A stretch of 64,000 nucleotides of DNA from Rhizobiaceae bacterium (lineage in GTDB: Bacteria; Pseudomonadota; Alphaproteobacteria; Rhizobiales; Rhizobiaceae): contig JAHBYZ010000014.1 of assembly GCA_019635695.1 (NCBI GenBank), positions 24,716 through 88,715 of the forward strand, written 5' to 3'. A model generated the notes under the pieces. It was not told the DNA's origin, ran no database searches, and saw nothing but the letters and a program-made list of their open reading frames with translations. Shown here piece after piece: positions 6,729 to 19,164 of the stretch. The number at the start of each line of letters is the position of its first letter. The stretch's first letter is position 1. Position numbers and translations under genes: made by a program.

Positions 6729-9623
6729 CTACTCCGCTGCCTCCAGCCGCCCCTCGATGCGCCTGCTCATGCGCGCCTGCTCCGCATACTCCTCCTGCCA
6801 CTGGCTCGGCCCGTTGGAGAGGCCCACCTGCACGGCGGTCACCTTGTATTCGGGGCAGTTGGTCGCCCAGTCGGAGAAGTCGGTGGTGATGACGTTCGCT
6901 TGCGTGTCGGGGTGGTGGAACGTGGTGTAGACGACACCCGGTGACACGCGGTCCGTGACGTCCGCCCGCAGCGTGGTCTCGCCGGCGCGGCTCTTCAGCC
7001 GCACCCAGTCGCCGTGGCGCACGCCGCGCTGCTCGGCGTCGTGCGGATGGATTTCAAGCACGTCCTCGGCATGCCACACCACGTTGTCGGTGCGCCGCGT
7101 CTGCGCGCCGACGTTGTACTGGCTGAGGATGCGGCCGGTGGTGAGCAGCAGCGGGAAGCGCGGCCCGGTCTTCTCGTCGGTCGCCACATATTCGGTGCGG
7201 ATGAACTTGCCCTTGCCGCGGACAAAACCGTCCATGTGCATGATCGGCGTACCGTGCGGCGCCTTCTCGTTGCACGGCCACTGGACGGAACCCTCGCGCT
7301 CCAGCAGGTCGTAGGACACGAGCTGGAAGGAGGGCGTCGTCTTGGCGATCTCGTCCATGATCTCGGACGGATGCTGATAGTTCCAGTTCAACCCCATCGC
7401 CTGTGCGAGCTTCTGGGTGACCTCCCAGTCGGCGAGGCCATTCTTCGGAGCCATCACCTTGCGCACGCGGTTGATGCGGCGCTCGGCGTTGGTGAACGTG
7501 CCGTCCTTCTCCAGGAAGGTCGAGCCGGGCAGGAACACGTGGGCGTAGTTTGCCGTCTCGTTGAGGAAGAGGTCGTGTACGACCACGCATTCCATCGCGG
7601 CCAGCCCGGCCGAGACATGATGCGTATCGGGGTCGGACTGCAAGATGTCCTCGCCCTGGATGTAGAGGCCCTTGAACGAGCCCTCGACGGCGGCGTCCAG
7701 CATGTTCGGAATGCGCAGGCCGGGCTCGTTGTCGAGCTTCACGCCCCACAAGCTGTCATAGATGTCGCGCACGGCATCGCCCGAGATGTGGCGATAGCCG
7801 GGCAGTTCGTGCGGGAACGAGCCCATGTCGCACGAGCCCTGCACGTTGTTCTGGCCGCGCAGTGGGTTCACGCCGACGCCGCGCTTGCCGATGTTGCCCG
7901 TCGCCATGGCGAGATTGGCGATGGCCATGACCGTGGTCGAGCCCTGCGAATGCTCGGTGACGCCGAGGCCGTAATAGATCGCCCCGTTGCCGCCGGTGGC
8001 ATAGAGACGCGCGGCGCCGCGAATGGTCTCCGCCGGCACGCCGGAGAGCTTCTCGACCTCTTCGGGGCTGTTCTGCGGCTCGGCGACGAAGGCTGCCCAG
8101 TCCTCGAACTCCGACCAGTCGCAGCGCTCGCGGATGAAGGCCTCGTCGAACAGTCCTTCGGTGACGATGACATGGGCGAGCGCGGTAACGACCGCGACAT
8201 TGGTGCCCGGCTTCAGCGGAAGGTGAAAATCGGCTTTGGCGTGGACAGACGTCACCGTCTCGGTGCGGCGCGGGTCGAGCACGATCAGCTTCGCGCCCTG
8301 CCTGATGCGCTTCTTCATGCGCGAGGCGAACACCGGATGCGCGGCCGACGGGTTCGCGCCGATCACCATGATGACGTCGCTGTCCTCGACCGAGTCGAAA
8401 TCCTGCGTACCGGCCGAGGTGCCGTAGGTCTGGCCGAGACCGTAGCCTGTCGGCGAGTGGCAGACGCGCGCGCAGGTGTCGACGTTGTTGTTGCCGAAAC
8501 CCTGCCGGATCAGCTTCTGGACGAGATAGGTCTCCTCGTTGGTGCAGCGCGAGGACGTGATGCCACCGATGGAGGCGCGCCCGTACTGGTACTGGAGACG
8601 GCGGAACTCGGACGCGATGTGCGAGAGCGCCTCCTCCCATGTGACCTCGCGCCAGGGGTCGGAGATCTTCTCGCGGACCATGGGGTTGAGGATGCGCTCC
8701 TTGTGCGTGGCGTAGCCGTAGGCGAAGCGCCCCTTCACGCAGGAATGCCCGCGATTGGCCTTGCCGTCCTTCCAGGGCACCATGCGCACCAGTTCGTCGC
8801 CGCGCATCTCGGCCTTGAACGAGCAGCCGACTCCGCAATAGGCGCAGGTGGTGACGACCGAATGCTCCGGCTGGCCGATCCGGATCACCGACTTTTCGGT
8901 CAGCGTAGCGGTCGGGCAGGCCTGCACGCAGGCCCCGCAAGACACGCATTCCGAGTCGAGGAACGGCTGGTGCATGCCTGGCGACACGCGGCTGTCGAAG
9001 CCGCGGCCCTCGATGGTGAGGGCAAAAGTGCCCTGCACTTCTTCGCAGGCGCGCACGCAGCGCGAGCACACGATGCACTTCGAGGGGTCGTAGGTGAAGT
9101 AGGGGTTGGACTCGTCCTTCGGCATCCAGCGCATGTTGGCGACGCCGCCTTCGAGCGCGTTGCGGCTTTTGGCGAAGACGTGGTTGTCGCCGTCATAGCC
9201 GTAGCGCACGTCGCGCAGGCCGACCGCGCCGGCCATGTCCTGCAACTCGCAATCGCCATTGGCCGCGCAGGTCAGGCAGTCGAGCGGGTGGTCGGAGATG
9301 TAGAGCTCCATGACACCCTTGCGGATGTCCTTCAGCCGGCCCGTCTGGGTGTGGACGACCATGCCCGGCGCGACCGGCGTGGTACACGACGACGGCGTAC
9401 CGGCGCGGCCCTCGATCTCGACAAGGCAGAGACGGCACGAGCCGAAGGCGTCTACCATGTCGGTGGCGCAGAGCTTGGGAATCGCGATACCCGCCTCCAT
9501 CGAGGCGCGCATGATCGAGGTGCCTTCGGGCACGGTTACGGTGAAGCCGTCCACCGTCAGCGTCACCTGCTTCTCGGCTTTCGAGGCCGGTGTTCCGAAG
9601 TCGATTTCCTGGACGAGCCCCAT
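6729..9623 (-). CDS. fdsA: NAD-dependent formate dehydrogenase alpha subunit
   Basis: A 964-residue catalytic subunit that oxidises formate to CO2 in the cytoplasm. Domains in order: an N-terminal 2Fe-2S domain (Cys52, 63, 66, 80), a NuoG-type His-Cys3 cluster (His112, Cys116, 119, 125), two 4Fe-4S motifs (Cys183/186/189/193 and Cys226/229/232/236), a further 4Fe-4S cluster (Cys260/263/267/295), then the bis-MGD molybdopterin domain with the active-site VCHSPT, so Cys388 is the metal ligand (not selenocysteine) with His389 next to it. The C-terminal molydopterin-binding domain is complete. The ATG at 9623 begins 4 bases after the fdsB stop and gives the expected start. This is the large FdsA/FDH-alpha class seen in Cupriavidus and Rhodobacter. 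Confidence 0.95.
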   Translation of the reverse strand: MGLVQEIDFGTPASKAEKQVTLTVDGFTVTVPEGTSIMRASMEAGIAIPKLCATDMVDAFGSCRLCLVEIEGRAGTPSSCTTPVAPGMVVHTQTGRLKDIRKGVMELYISDHPLDCLTCAANGDCELQDMAGAVGLRDVRYGYDGDNHVFAKSRNALEGGVANMRWMPKDESNPYFTYDPSKCIVCSRCVRACEEVQGTFALTIEGRGFDSRVSPGMHQPFLDSECVSCGACVQACPTATLTEKSVIRIGQPEHSVVTTCAYCGVGCSFKAEMRGDELVRMVPWKDGKANRGHSCVKGRFAYGYATHKERILNPMVREKISDPWREVTWEEALSHIASEFRRLQYQYGRASIGGITSSRCTNEETYLVQKLIRQGFGNNNVDTCARVCHSPTGYGLGQTYGTSAGTQDFDSVEDSDVIMVIGANPSAAHPVFASRMKKRIRQGAKLIVLDPRRTETVTSVHAKADFHLPLKPGTNVAVVTALAHVIVTEGLFDEAFIRERCDWSEFEDWAAFVAEPQNSPEEVEKLSGVPAETIRGAARLYATGGNGAIYYGLGVTEHSQGSTTVMAIANLAMATGNIGKRGVGVNPLRGQNNVQGSCDMGSFPHELPGYRHISGDAVRDIYDSLWGVKLDNEPGLRIPNMLDAAVEGSFKGLYIQGEDILQSDPDTHHVSAGLAAMECVVVHDLFLNETANYAHVFLPGSTFLEKDGTFTNAERRINRVRKVMAPKNGLADWEVTQKLAQAMGLNWNYQHPSEIMDEIAKTTPSFQLVSYDLLEREGSVQWPCNEKAPHGTPIMHMDGFVRGKGKFIRTEYVATDEKTGPRFPLLLTTGRILSQYNVGAQTRRTDNVVWHAEDVLEIHPHDAEQRGVRHGDWVRLKSRAGETTLRADVTDRVSPGVVYTTFHHPDTQANVITTDFSDWATNCPEYKVTAVQVGLSNGPSQWQEEYAEQARMSRRIEGRLEAAE

Positions 9624-9627
9624 GGTC

Positions 9628-11177
<1,550 letters not shown>

Positions 11178-11181
<4 letters not shown>

Positions 11182-11645
11182 GACCGCACCTCCGCGACGA
11201 TCTCTGCGATCGTCTCGGCATCCACGCGCCCGATCGGCTGGCCGTCCAGCATGGCGGACGGCGCGCAGGCGCACAGGCCGAGGCAGTATACAGGTTCCAG
11301 CGTGACCGATCCGTCCTTGGCCGTTTCGTGAAAGCCGATGCCCAGCGCCGCCTGCACCTGTGCGGCTATCCTGTCGGAGCCCATCGACTGGCAGGCCTCG
11401 GCCTGGCAGAGCTTCAAGACATGCCTGCCGGCCGGATGCTTGCGGTAGTCGTGGTAGAAGGTGGCGACGCCGTGCACTTCGGCGTTGGAGAGGTTCAGCG
11501 CCTCGGCGATGATCGGCAGACTTTCGGTCGGCACATAGCCGAACTCGTGCTGGATGCCGTGGAGGATGGGCAGCAGCGGCCCCTCAAGGCCTCGCATTTC
11601 CGCGATGACCGCAACAGTCCGGGCTTCGGTACTTTGCGCCTGCAA
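11178..11645 (-). CDS. fdsG: NAD-dependent formate dehydrogenase gamma subunit
   Basis: A 155-residue NuoE-like thioredoxin-fold protein carrying one 2Fe-2S cluster. The four ligands are visible in LCQAEAC and YCLGLC. The helical N-terminal part with LPILHGIQHEFGYVP is typical of the family. The start codon appears to be TTG at 11645, with a strong GGGAGGG Shine-Dalgarno about 5 bases upstream. It is the first gene of the fdsGBA-fdhD-fdsD operon, downstream of a LysR gene and a palindromic site. The 4-base overlap with fdsB suggests coupled synthesis of the two diaphorase subunits. Confidence 0.92.
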
Positions 11646-11720
11646 CGACGCCCTCCCTTGATAGTGTATACAAGCCTAAACCGGAATTTCGGCGGAAAAT
11701 CAATAAAGCCGGATCGTGGA

Positions 11721-11741
11721 TTGATAGGCTATTCCTATCAA
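11721..11741. promoter_or_regulatory. Probable LysR-type operator of the fds operon
   Basis: A perfect palindrome TTGATAGG-N5-CCTATCAA lies 76-96 bases upstream of the fdsG start, between the end of the LysR gene and fdsG. It contains the ATAG/CTAT halves of OxyR-like LysR sites and has the T-N11-A logic of the family. A lone half-site TTGATAG recurs at 11658-11664, next to a TATACA element that could be the -10 box on the minus strand. That spacing puts the palindrome near -70, where LysR activators usually have their recognition site. Symmetry is seen; regulator and start site are inferred. Confidence 0.65.
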
Positions 11742-11764
11742 ACGAGGTGTGATTTCAGGATGCG

Positions 11765-12664
11765 TCAGCGCTTTCGCTGAAGATCGCCCGCCTGCGCCAT
11801 CGCCTCGTCCAGAAACGCCGCCACCAGCGGCGTGCGCGGCTCGCGCTCCGCGGCGACGATGCCGACCAGATGGCGCGCATCGGGCTGGACGATGGGAATG
11901 GCCCGGATCGGCTCCGCAAAACCGAATGTTTCCGCGAGGTTGAGCGGCATGATCGACGACCATTTGCCGGTGCGGATGTGCGAGAACAGCACGATCATCG
12001 AGTTGGACACCAGCGTCGGCCGCGCCGCCACGCCCGCTTCCGCGAGATGCTGGTCGATGATGCGGCGGTTCTGCATGTCGGGCGTCAGCAGGCAGAGCGG
12101 CTGACTGGCCACCTCCGCCCATGTCACGGAAACGCGATCCGCGAACGGCGTGCCGGCGGCGGTGATGAGTTGGTAGCGCTCTTCGTAGAGCGGCACGGCG
12201 ACGACGCGGCCCAGAGGCTCGTTGTCAAGATAGGTGATGCCGATGTCGATGTCGAAATTGCCGAGCAGCGACAGGATCTCGATCGAGGTGCGCGACAGAA
12301 CCGAGAAGGTCACGCCGGGATGCTTCTCGCGGAACGGCGTGGTCAGCCGCGGCACCATGGCGAGCGCGGTCGGGATGGCGGCGATGCGCAGCCGGCCGGA
12401 CAGGCCCTGGCGCGCGGCGCGCATCTCCTCGCGCATGGTGCGCACGTCGCCGACGATGCGGCGCGCCCACACCAGCACCTGCTCGCCCTCGGGCGTCAGG
12501 CCCTTGAAGCGCGAGCCGCGCACCACCAGCATCACCCCGAGCTGGTCCTCCAGCTGGCGGATGGCGGCCGACAGCGTCGGCTGGGTGATGCCGAGCTCGT
12601 CGGCGGCCTTGCCGAAATGCTGCGCACGCGCGAGCGCGATGAAATATTCGAGCCGGTCGATCAT
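11765..12664 (-). CDS. LysR-family regulator of formate dehydrogenase (FdsR-like)
   Basis: A 299-residue LysR regulator. The N-terminal winged helix-turn-helix reads RLEYFIALARAQHFGKAADELGITQPTLSAAIRQLEDQLG (about residues 4-43), followed by the usual periplasmic-binding-protein-like effector domain. It is on the same strand as the fds operon and ends 119 bases before fdsG, the standard arrangement for the LysR regulators that activate fds genes in response to formate. The intergenic palindrome supports a direct role. The upstream region of its own gene (12665-12715) shows no clear site. Confidence 0.85.
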   Translation of the reverse strand: MIDRLEYFIALARAQHFGKAADELGITQPTLSAAIRQLEDQLGVMLVVRGSRFKGLTPEGEQVLVWARRIVGDVRTMREEMRAARQGLSGRLRIAAIPTALAMVPRLTTPFREKHPGVTFSVLSRTSIEILSLLGNFDIDIGITYLDNEPLGRVVAVPLYEERYQLITAAGTPFADRVSVTWAEVASQPLCLLTPDMQNRRIIDQHLAEAGVAARPTLVSNSMIVLFSHIRTGKWSSIMPLNLAETFGFAEPIRAIPIVQPDARHLVGIVAAEREPRTPLVAAFLDEAMAQAGDLQRKR

Positions 12665-12715
12665 GGCGCGGACGCTATAGCGTGACGCGCCCGCGCGCCA
12701 TGACCTGTCGCGCCG

Positions 12716-13198
12716 TCAGCCGCGCGCCGCCGCGTCGAGCGCCGCCACATCGAGCTTCTGCATCTTGAACATCGCCTGCGTGACTCGTTTGGCCACCTCG
12801 CGGTCCCCGCTGTTCATGTAGCGGTAAAGCGCCTCAGGGACGATCTGCCAGCAGAATCCGTAGGGGTCGACGATCCAGCCGCATTGGGATTCCTTGCCGC
12901 CGGCGGCGAGAAGCTTGTTCCAGTATTCGTCGACCTCCTTCTGGTCGGCGCACAGGATCTGGTGCGAGACGGAGTCGTTGGGCACGCCGCCGGGATGCTT
13001 GCCGCCGTTGAGGCAATAGAATTCCTGGCCTTCGACGGTGAAGCCGGCGGTGAGAACCTGCCCCTCCTTGTTGTAGGGCTCGGCGCCGGCCGGCGCGCGC
13101 ACCACCTCGCCGACCTTTCCGCGAAAGACGGATGCGTAGAATCGCGCGGCTTCCTCGGCCTGCGTCTCGAACCACAGCCATGTGCTGAGCTTGTTCAT
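12716..13198 (-). CDS. PhnB-like VOC-superfamily protein
   Basis: A 160-residue protein of the PhnB/3-demethylubiquinone methyltransferase-like group (PF06983) in the vicinal oxygen chelate superfamily. The paired beta-alpha-beta-beta-beta modules are suggested by NKLSTWLWFETQAEEAARFY, GFTVEGQEFYCLNGG and CGWIVDPYGFCWQIVP. The family name is misleading: most members have no known reaction. The ATG at 13198 gives the normal start, with the family's short first strand; the longer reading is not needed. No functional link to its neighbours is evident. Confidence 0.78.
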   Translation of the reverse strand: MNKLSTWLWFETQAEEAARFYASVFRGKVGEVVRAPAGAEPYNKEGQVLTAGFTVEGQEFYCLNGGKHPGGVPNDSVSHQILCADQKEVDEYWNKLLAAGGKESQCGWIVDPYGFCWQIVPEALYRYMNSGDREVAKRVTQAMFKMQKLDVAALDAAARG

Positions 13199-13346
13199 AT
13201 CGGTCTCCTCTCGGTTGTCGATGCCAGAGGAACGCGCGAAAGCCACTCTGACCGACATCGGACGCCGCAAAAAGTCGCGCCAGCTTGGCCCCGCCCGTCA
13301 AAATCATTATCTGGACACAGCAAAACGCCGTTACCGGAAGTCAGCC

Positions 13347-14546
<1,200 letters not shown>

Positions 14547-14555
14547 TCCGCCCGC

Positions 14556-15011
14556 TCAGCTTTTCGCGCTGACCGTCTCGTTGAAGGTCGAGAAGAACTC
14601 GGCCGCGAGCTTCTTTGAGGTCGAGGCGATCAGCCGGCTGCCGAGCTGGGCGATCTTGCCGCCGACGTCGGCCTTGGCCGTGTAGGTGAGGATCGTGGCA
14701 TCCGGGCCGTCCTCCTTCAGCACGACGTCGGCGCCGCCCTTGGCGAAGCCCGCGATGCCGCCCTTGCCCTCGCCCGACAGCGTGTAGGAATGCGGTGGCT
14801 TGAGGTTCTGCAGCTTCACTTCGCCGTTGAACTTCGCCTTGATCGGCCCGATTTTCAGCGAGACAACCGCGGCGAGGTCGGTATCCGACTTCTTGTCGAG
14901 GCTCTCGCAGCCCGGGATACAGGCCTTGAGCACCTCCGCGTCGTTCAGTGCTGCCCAAACCTTGGCGATCGGCGCCTCGATGCGCTCCTCGCCTGACATG
15001 TCGACGGCCAT
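14556..15011 (-). CDS. CoxG-like SRPBCC-domain protein
   Basis: A 151-residue protein of the carbon monoxide dehydrogenase subunit G (CoxG) family. The SRPBCC fold is indicated by GEERIEAPIAKVWAAL, the loop LKACIPGCESL and the strand LTYTAKADVGGKIAQLGSRLI. CoxG proteins help recruit or mature molybdenum hydroxylases at the membrane, but many family members lie apart from cox genes, as here, and their partner is unknown. It is convergent with mrp (10 bases apart). It lacks the C-terminal membrane anchor present in some CoxG proteins. Confidence 0.82.
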   Translation of the reverse strand: MAVDMSGEERIEAPIAKVWAALNDAEVLKACIPGCESLDKKSDTDLAAVVSLKIGPIKAKFNGEVKLQNLKPPHSYTLSGEGKGGIAGFAKGGADVVLKEDGPDATILTYTAKADVGGKIAQLGSRLIASTSKKLAAEFFSTFNETVSAKS

Positions 15012-15096
15012 GGCTCAATCCTCCGCTCGGCTTTGGCCCGATTGAGGTAGCGCCACGCCGGGCGGAAGTCCATCAGCCGAAGGAACGGGATGTAGC

Positions 15097-16590
15097 TCAC
15101 GCCGCGTTGCGCAGCCTGCCGGCCGCCTGCGCCAGCTCGCGTATGCCCGGCTCGATCTGCTGCAGGCCGATGGACGATATGCCAAGCCGCATGAAGCGCG
15201 AGCGGCCTTCCGGCCGGTCGAAGAACCGGTTGCCCGGCTCGATCAGCACGCCGCGTTCGGCCGCCGCCGACGCGATGCCGTGCGCGTCGGCGTTCACCGG
15301 CCCCCGGAGCCACAGCGACGTGCCGCCCGGCGCCTCAACCGGCCGCCATTCGGGCAGATGCGCGGCGAGCGCGGTGGCTACCCGGCGGCGGCGGTCGGAG
15401 AAGGCGGTCGACAGCCGGCGCACCAGCGCGTCGTGGTGGCCGAGCGACAGGAACAGCGCCACCGCGCGCTGGTTGTTGGCAGGCGGGTGACGCAGCATGA
15501 AGCGGCGCAGGGCACGCAATTCGGCGATCAGCGCCGCGTCGGCGACGATGTAGCCGATGCGCAGGCCCGGCGCGAGCGTCTTGGACATCGAGCCGACATA
15601 GATGACGCGGCCGGAGCGGTCGACGCTCTTCAGCGCCTGCTGTGGAGCGTCGTCGTTGAGCTGGCTGTCGTAACCGTCCTCGATGATGATGCGGTCGTGC
15701 CGCTCGGCGTCAGCCAGCAGCGCGCGGCGCCGTTCTTCGGACAACGCCACCATGGTCGGGCAGTGGTGGTTCGGCGTGACGAAGACGTAGCCGGCATCGT
15801 GCGGCACGGCGGAGGGGTCGATGCCGTCGGCGTCGACGGGCACCGGCACGACCTCGGCGCCCGACAGGCGGAAGATCGAGCGGGCGTCGGGATAGCCCGG
15901 CTCTTCCATCGCGACCTTGGCGCCCCGGCCCATCAGCAGGGTCGCGAGCATGTAGAGCGCGTTCTGCGCGCCGAGCGTGACGATGATCTCGTCGGGATTG
16001 GCGAAGATGCCGCGTCGCGGCAGCAGCCGCGCCTGGATCTGCTCGATCAGCAGCGGGTCGTCGCGGTCGACCACGTCGCCGGCCCAGTTGCGGATCTCAA
16101 GCACGGCGAGCGCCATGCGGTTGCACTCGCGCCATTCCGCCGTCGGAAACAGCGCCGGATCGAACTGGCCGTAGACGAAGGGATAGCTGGCCTTGATCCA
16201 GTTTTCGGTGGGACGCACGTCCGGCATCGCGCTCGCGGTCACGCGGCGGCGGCCGGTCCAGTCGACCTTGCGCAGCGCGGCGGCCGGCCGGTCGGCGGTC
16301 TTGACCTGCGTGGCGAGCACGTCCGGGTTCACGAAATGGCCGCGCCGCTCCCTTGCGATGAGAAAACCCTGGTCGACGAGCTGCTGGAAGGCCAGCACTA
16401 CCGTGCCACGCGCCACGCCCAGCCGGTCGGCCAGCACGCGGCAGGACGGCAGCGGCAGCGACGCCGCGATCTGCCGGTCGAGGATGGCGGCGACGATCGC
16501 CTGCCTGATCTGGGCCTGCAGCGTCTGGCCCGATTCCGCCGAGATGCGGAACAGGCCGGACCAGATCGCCGAATCGCTGCGCGATGCCAT
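15097..16590 (-). CDS. MocR-family regulator (GntR HTH fused to aminotransferase)
   Basis: A 497-residue MocR/PdxR-type protein. A GntR winged helix-turn-helix (about residues 15-80, LADRLGVARGTVVLAFQQL) is joined by a linker to a fold-type I aminotransferase domain (about 115-490). The PLP-binding lysine is in SMSKTLAPGLRIGY and the family's NHHCPT and EDGYDSQL motifs are present. Such proteins bind pyridoxal phosphate or its amino-acid adduct and regulate PLP, taurine or GABA genes. The ATG at 16590 is chosen because it gives the normal distance to the HTH; the longer reading to 16974 overlaps pgi on the other strand. The target is unknown, and pgi is the divergent neighbour. Confidence 0.85.
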   Translation of the reverse strand: MASRSDSAIWSGLFRISAESGQTLQAQIRQAIVAAILDRQIAASLPLPSCRVLADRLGVARGTVVLAFQQLVDQGFLIARERRGHFVNPDVLATQVKTADRPAAALRKVDWTGRRRVTASAMPDVRPTENWIKASYPFVYGQFDPALFPTAEWRECNRMALAVLEIRNWAGDVVDRDDPLLIEQIQARLLPRRGIFANPDEIIVTLGAQNALYMLATLLMGRGAKVAMEEPGYPDARSIFRLSGAEVVPVPVDADGIDPSAVPHDAGYVFVTPNHHCPTMVALSEERRRALLADAERHDRIIIEDGYDSQLNDDAPQQALKSVDRSGRVIYVGSMSKTLAPGLRIGYIVADAALIAELRALRRFMLRHPPANNQRAVALFLSLGHHDALVRRLSTAFSDRRRRVATALAAHLPEWRPVEAPGGTSLWLRGPVNADAHGIASAAAERGVLIEPGNRFFDRPEGRSRFMRLGISSIGLQQIEPGIRELAQAAGRLRNAA

Positions 16591-16796
16591 GGCTTTCGCT
16601 CCGGTGTAAGGACAGGCGCCCCGCGCCGCCCGCAAGGTGAGCAAATGTGGACCTGTGCCAATGGTTTGCGCCAATGAATATTCCTGATGCTTTTCTTTTG
16701 CTCCAGTGATGGTTTGGCGATTGGGCCATCGCGCCGGCTTCCAGCCGTCGCCGTCCCGTTCTAGACAGGAGCATTCGGTCAGGAGCGGGGACGACG

Positions 16797-18437
16797 ATGC
16801 GCAACGCGGCATTCGACAAGGCGCTGGCGGCATTGAAGGCGCATCGCAGTGCAAATGCGGGGATGCGGATGCGCGATGCGTTCGCGACCGACCCCGGGCG
16901 CTTCCAACGTTATTCCGTCCGGCTGGACGACCTCCTGCTCGACTGGTCGAAATGCGCGGTGACCGACGAGACAATGGCCCTGCTAGGGGACCTAGCCAAG
17001 GCGGCTGATGTCGAGGGCCGGCGTGACGCCATGCTCTCCGGCGAGCCGATCAACACCACCGAGGGCAGGGCGGTGCTGCACACGGCGCTGCGCAACCGCG
17101 GCGCGGGCCGGAAGGTGCTCGTCGACGGCAAGGACGTGATGCCGGAGGTCGACGCGGTGCTGGATGCGATGGGTGATTTCGCTGTTGGCATCCGCTCCGG
17201 CGCGACGAAGGGCGCGACGGGCAAGAGTTTCACCGACGTCGTGAACATCGGCATCGGCGGCTCGGACCTCGGCCCGGTGATGGCGACGCTGGCGCTGGCC
17301 CCCTACCATGACGGTCCCCGCGCCCACTACGTATCCAACATCGACGGCGCGCATCTTGCCGACACGCTGAAGCTGCTCGATCCGGCGACGACGCTGTTCA
17401 TCATCGCGTCGAAGACTTTCACGACCATCGAGACGATGACCAATGCCGCCGGCGCCCGCCGATGGGTGGCGGAAGCACTGGGCGAGCAGGCGGTGGGCAG
17501 CCACTTCGCCGCCGTGTCGACCGCGCTCGACAAGGTCGCCGCCTTCGGCATCCCGGTCGATCGTGTCTTCGGCTTCTGGGACTGGGTCGGCGGCCGCTAT
17601 TCCCTGTGGGGCGCCATCGGCCTGCCGATCATGCTGGCGGTCGGGCCGGAGGCCTTCGGCCGCTTCCTCGACGGCGCCTATGCTGTGGACCGCCACTTCG
17701 CGGAGGCGTCGCTGGAAAAGAACCTGCCGATGCTGCTCGGACTGGTCGGCTGGTGGCACCGCGTGGCCTGCGGCTACCCCACCCGCGCGGTCATCCCCTA
17801 CGACCAGCGGCTGTCGCGGCTGCCGGCCTATCTGCAGCAGCTCGACATGGAATCGAACGGCAAGCGCGTCACGCTCGACGACGGCACGCCGCCGACCGTC
17901 ACCGGCCCGGTGGTGTGGGGCGAGCCCGGCACCAACGGGCAGCACGCCTTTTTCCAGCTGCTGCACCAGGGTACGGACGTAATTCCGGTCGAGTTCCTGA
18001 TCGCGGCGGAAGGCCATGAGCCGGAGTTGCGTCACCATCACGATCTGCTGATGGCCAATTGCCTCGCGCAGTCAGAGGCGCTGATGAAAGGCCGCACGCT
18101 GCAGGAGGCCAAGGCCCAGCTCGCGAAGAAGCTGCCGGCGGCGGAGGTGGAGAAGCTCGCGCCGCACAAGGCCTTCCCCGGTGACAGGCCCTCCATCACC
18201 ATCGCCTATCGCAAGCTCGATCCCTATGCGCTCGGCCGGTTGATCGCGCTCTACGAGCACCGCGTCTTCGTGGAGGCGCAGCTCTTCGGGATCAATGCCT
18301 TCGACCAATGGGGCGTCGAACTCGGCAAGGAGCTGGCGACCGAATTGCTGCCCGTGGTCGAGGGCAAGGTGTCGGCGGCCGGGCGCGATGCCTCGACGGC
18401 GGGCCTCGTGAACTGGCTTTCAAGGCTCGCCGGCTGA
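16797..18437 (+). CDS. pgi: Glucose-6-phosphate isomerase
   Basis: A 546-residue phosphoglucose isomerase that interconverts glucose 6-phosphate and fructose 6-phosphate in the cytoplasm. Family signatures are [12 protein letters not shown], the SIS motif [30 protein letters not shown] and the C-terminal Lys/His region. Length matches E. coli Pgi (549). It starts an apparent operon: its stop overlaps the next ATG by one base (TGATG) and a dihydroxyacetone kinase follows. The 206 bases upstream are divergent from mocR and show short CCAATG direct repeats but no recognised box. Confidence 0.95.
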   Translation: MRNAAFDKALAALKAHRSANAGMRMRDAFATDPGRFQRYSVRLDDLLLDWSKCAVTDETMALLGDLAKAADVEGRRDAMLSGEPINTTEGRAVLHTALRNRGAGRKVLVDGKDVMPEVDAVLDAMGDFAVGIRSGATKGATGKSFTDVVNIGIGGSDLGPVMATLALAPYHDGPRAHYVSNIDGAHLADTLKLLDPATTLFIIASKTFTTIETMTNAAGARRWVAEALGEQAVGSHFAAVSTALDKVAAFGIPVDRVFGFWDWVGGRYSLWGAIGLPIMLAVGPEAFGRFLDGAYAVDRHFAEASLEKNLPMLLGLVGWWHRVACGYPTRAVIPYDQRLSRLPAYLQQLDMESNGKRVTLDDGTPPTVTGPVVWGEPGTNGQHAFFQLLHQGTDVIPVEFLIAAEGHEPELRHHHDLLMANCLAQSEALMKGRTLQEAKAQLAKKLPAAEVEKLAPHKAFPGDRPSITIAYRKLDPYALGRLIALYEHRVFVEAQLFGINAFDQWGVELGKELATELLPVVEGKVSAAGRDASTAGLVNWLSRLAG

Positions 18438-19141
18438 TGCCGATCAGGGGCATTTTGTTCGACAAGGACGGCACGCTGGTCGATTTCGAGGCGACCTGGG
18501 CGACGCTGGCGCGAAGCATGGCGCTGAAGGCGGCGGATGGCGACGCGGCGCGCGCCGATTTCCTGCTGGATCAGAGCGGCCTCGACCTCGCCACCAACCG
18601 CTTCAGGGCCGACTCGATCTTCGCGGCCGGAACCAATGCCGACGTCGTGGAGCTGTGGCACCCGCACCTCGAGGGCGAGGCTCTGGCCACCACCATCGCC
18701 CGCTTCGACGCCTGGACGGCGGTGGAAGCCTCGAAAAGTGCCGTAGCCCTGCCCGGTGCGGGCGCGGCGCTGATGCGGTTGCGCGAAGCGGGGCTGGTGC
18801 TCGGCGTGGCCACGAACGATTCGACCGAGGCCGGCCGCCTCACCGTCGAGGCGCTGGGCTGGGCGCCGCGCTTCAGGGCCGTCTATGGCTACGATTCCGT
18901 GCCGCGGCCGAAGCCGGCACCGGATGTCGTGTTCGCCTTTGCGAAGCTCACTGGCCTGTCGCCGGCCGAGATCGCCTTCGTCGGCGACAACCGCCACGAC
19001 CTCGAGACCGGCCGCGCCGCCCATGCCGGGCTCGTCGTCGGTGTGCTGTCTGGCACCGGCACGCGCGCCGCACTCGCGCCGCTCGCCGATGTTATCCTCG
19101 CCTCGGTCGCGGACCTGCCGGAGTGGCTCGAAGACTGCTGA
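18437..19141 (+). CDS. HAD-superfamily phosphatase (phosphoglycolate phosphatase-like)
   Basis: A 234-residue HAD hydrolase, subfamily IA. The nucleophile motif FDKDGTLVDF (Asp9, Asp11), motif II GVATNDS, the lysine in PRPKPAPD and motif IV FVGDNRHDLETG are all present, so it should be catalytically competent. Gph-type phosphatases, beta-phosphoglucomutases and sugar-phosphate phosphatases share these motifs, so the substrate is open. The ATG overlaps the pgi stop by one base, which argues for translational coupling and a sugar-phosphate role, and supports this start over a longer reading inside pgi. Confidence 0.85.
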   Translation: MPIRGILFDKDGTLVDFEATWATLARSMALKAADGDAARADFLLDQSGLDLATNRFRADSIFAAGTNADVVELWHPHLEGEALATTIARFDAWTAVEASKSAVALPGAGAALMRLREAGLVLGVATNDSTEAGRLTVEALGWAPRFRAVYGYDSVPRPKPAPDVVFAFAKLTGLSPAEIAFVGDNRHDLETGRAAHAGLVVGVLSGTGTRAALAPLADVILASVADLPEWLEDC

Positions 19142-19164
19142 TCAAGCTCTCGGGAGGGGCGGCG

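Noticed and set aside
15097..16974. A longer start for the MocR regulator at 16974
   Set aside because: It would overlap pgi on the opposite strand by about 180 bases and add residues that do not occur in the family; the ATG at 16590 fits.
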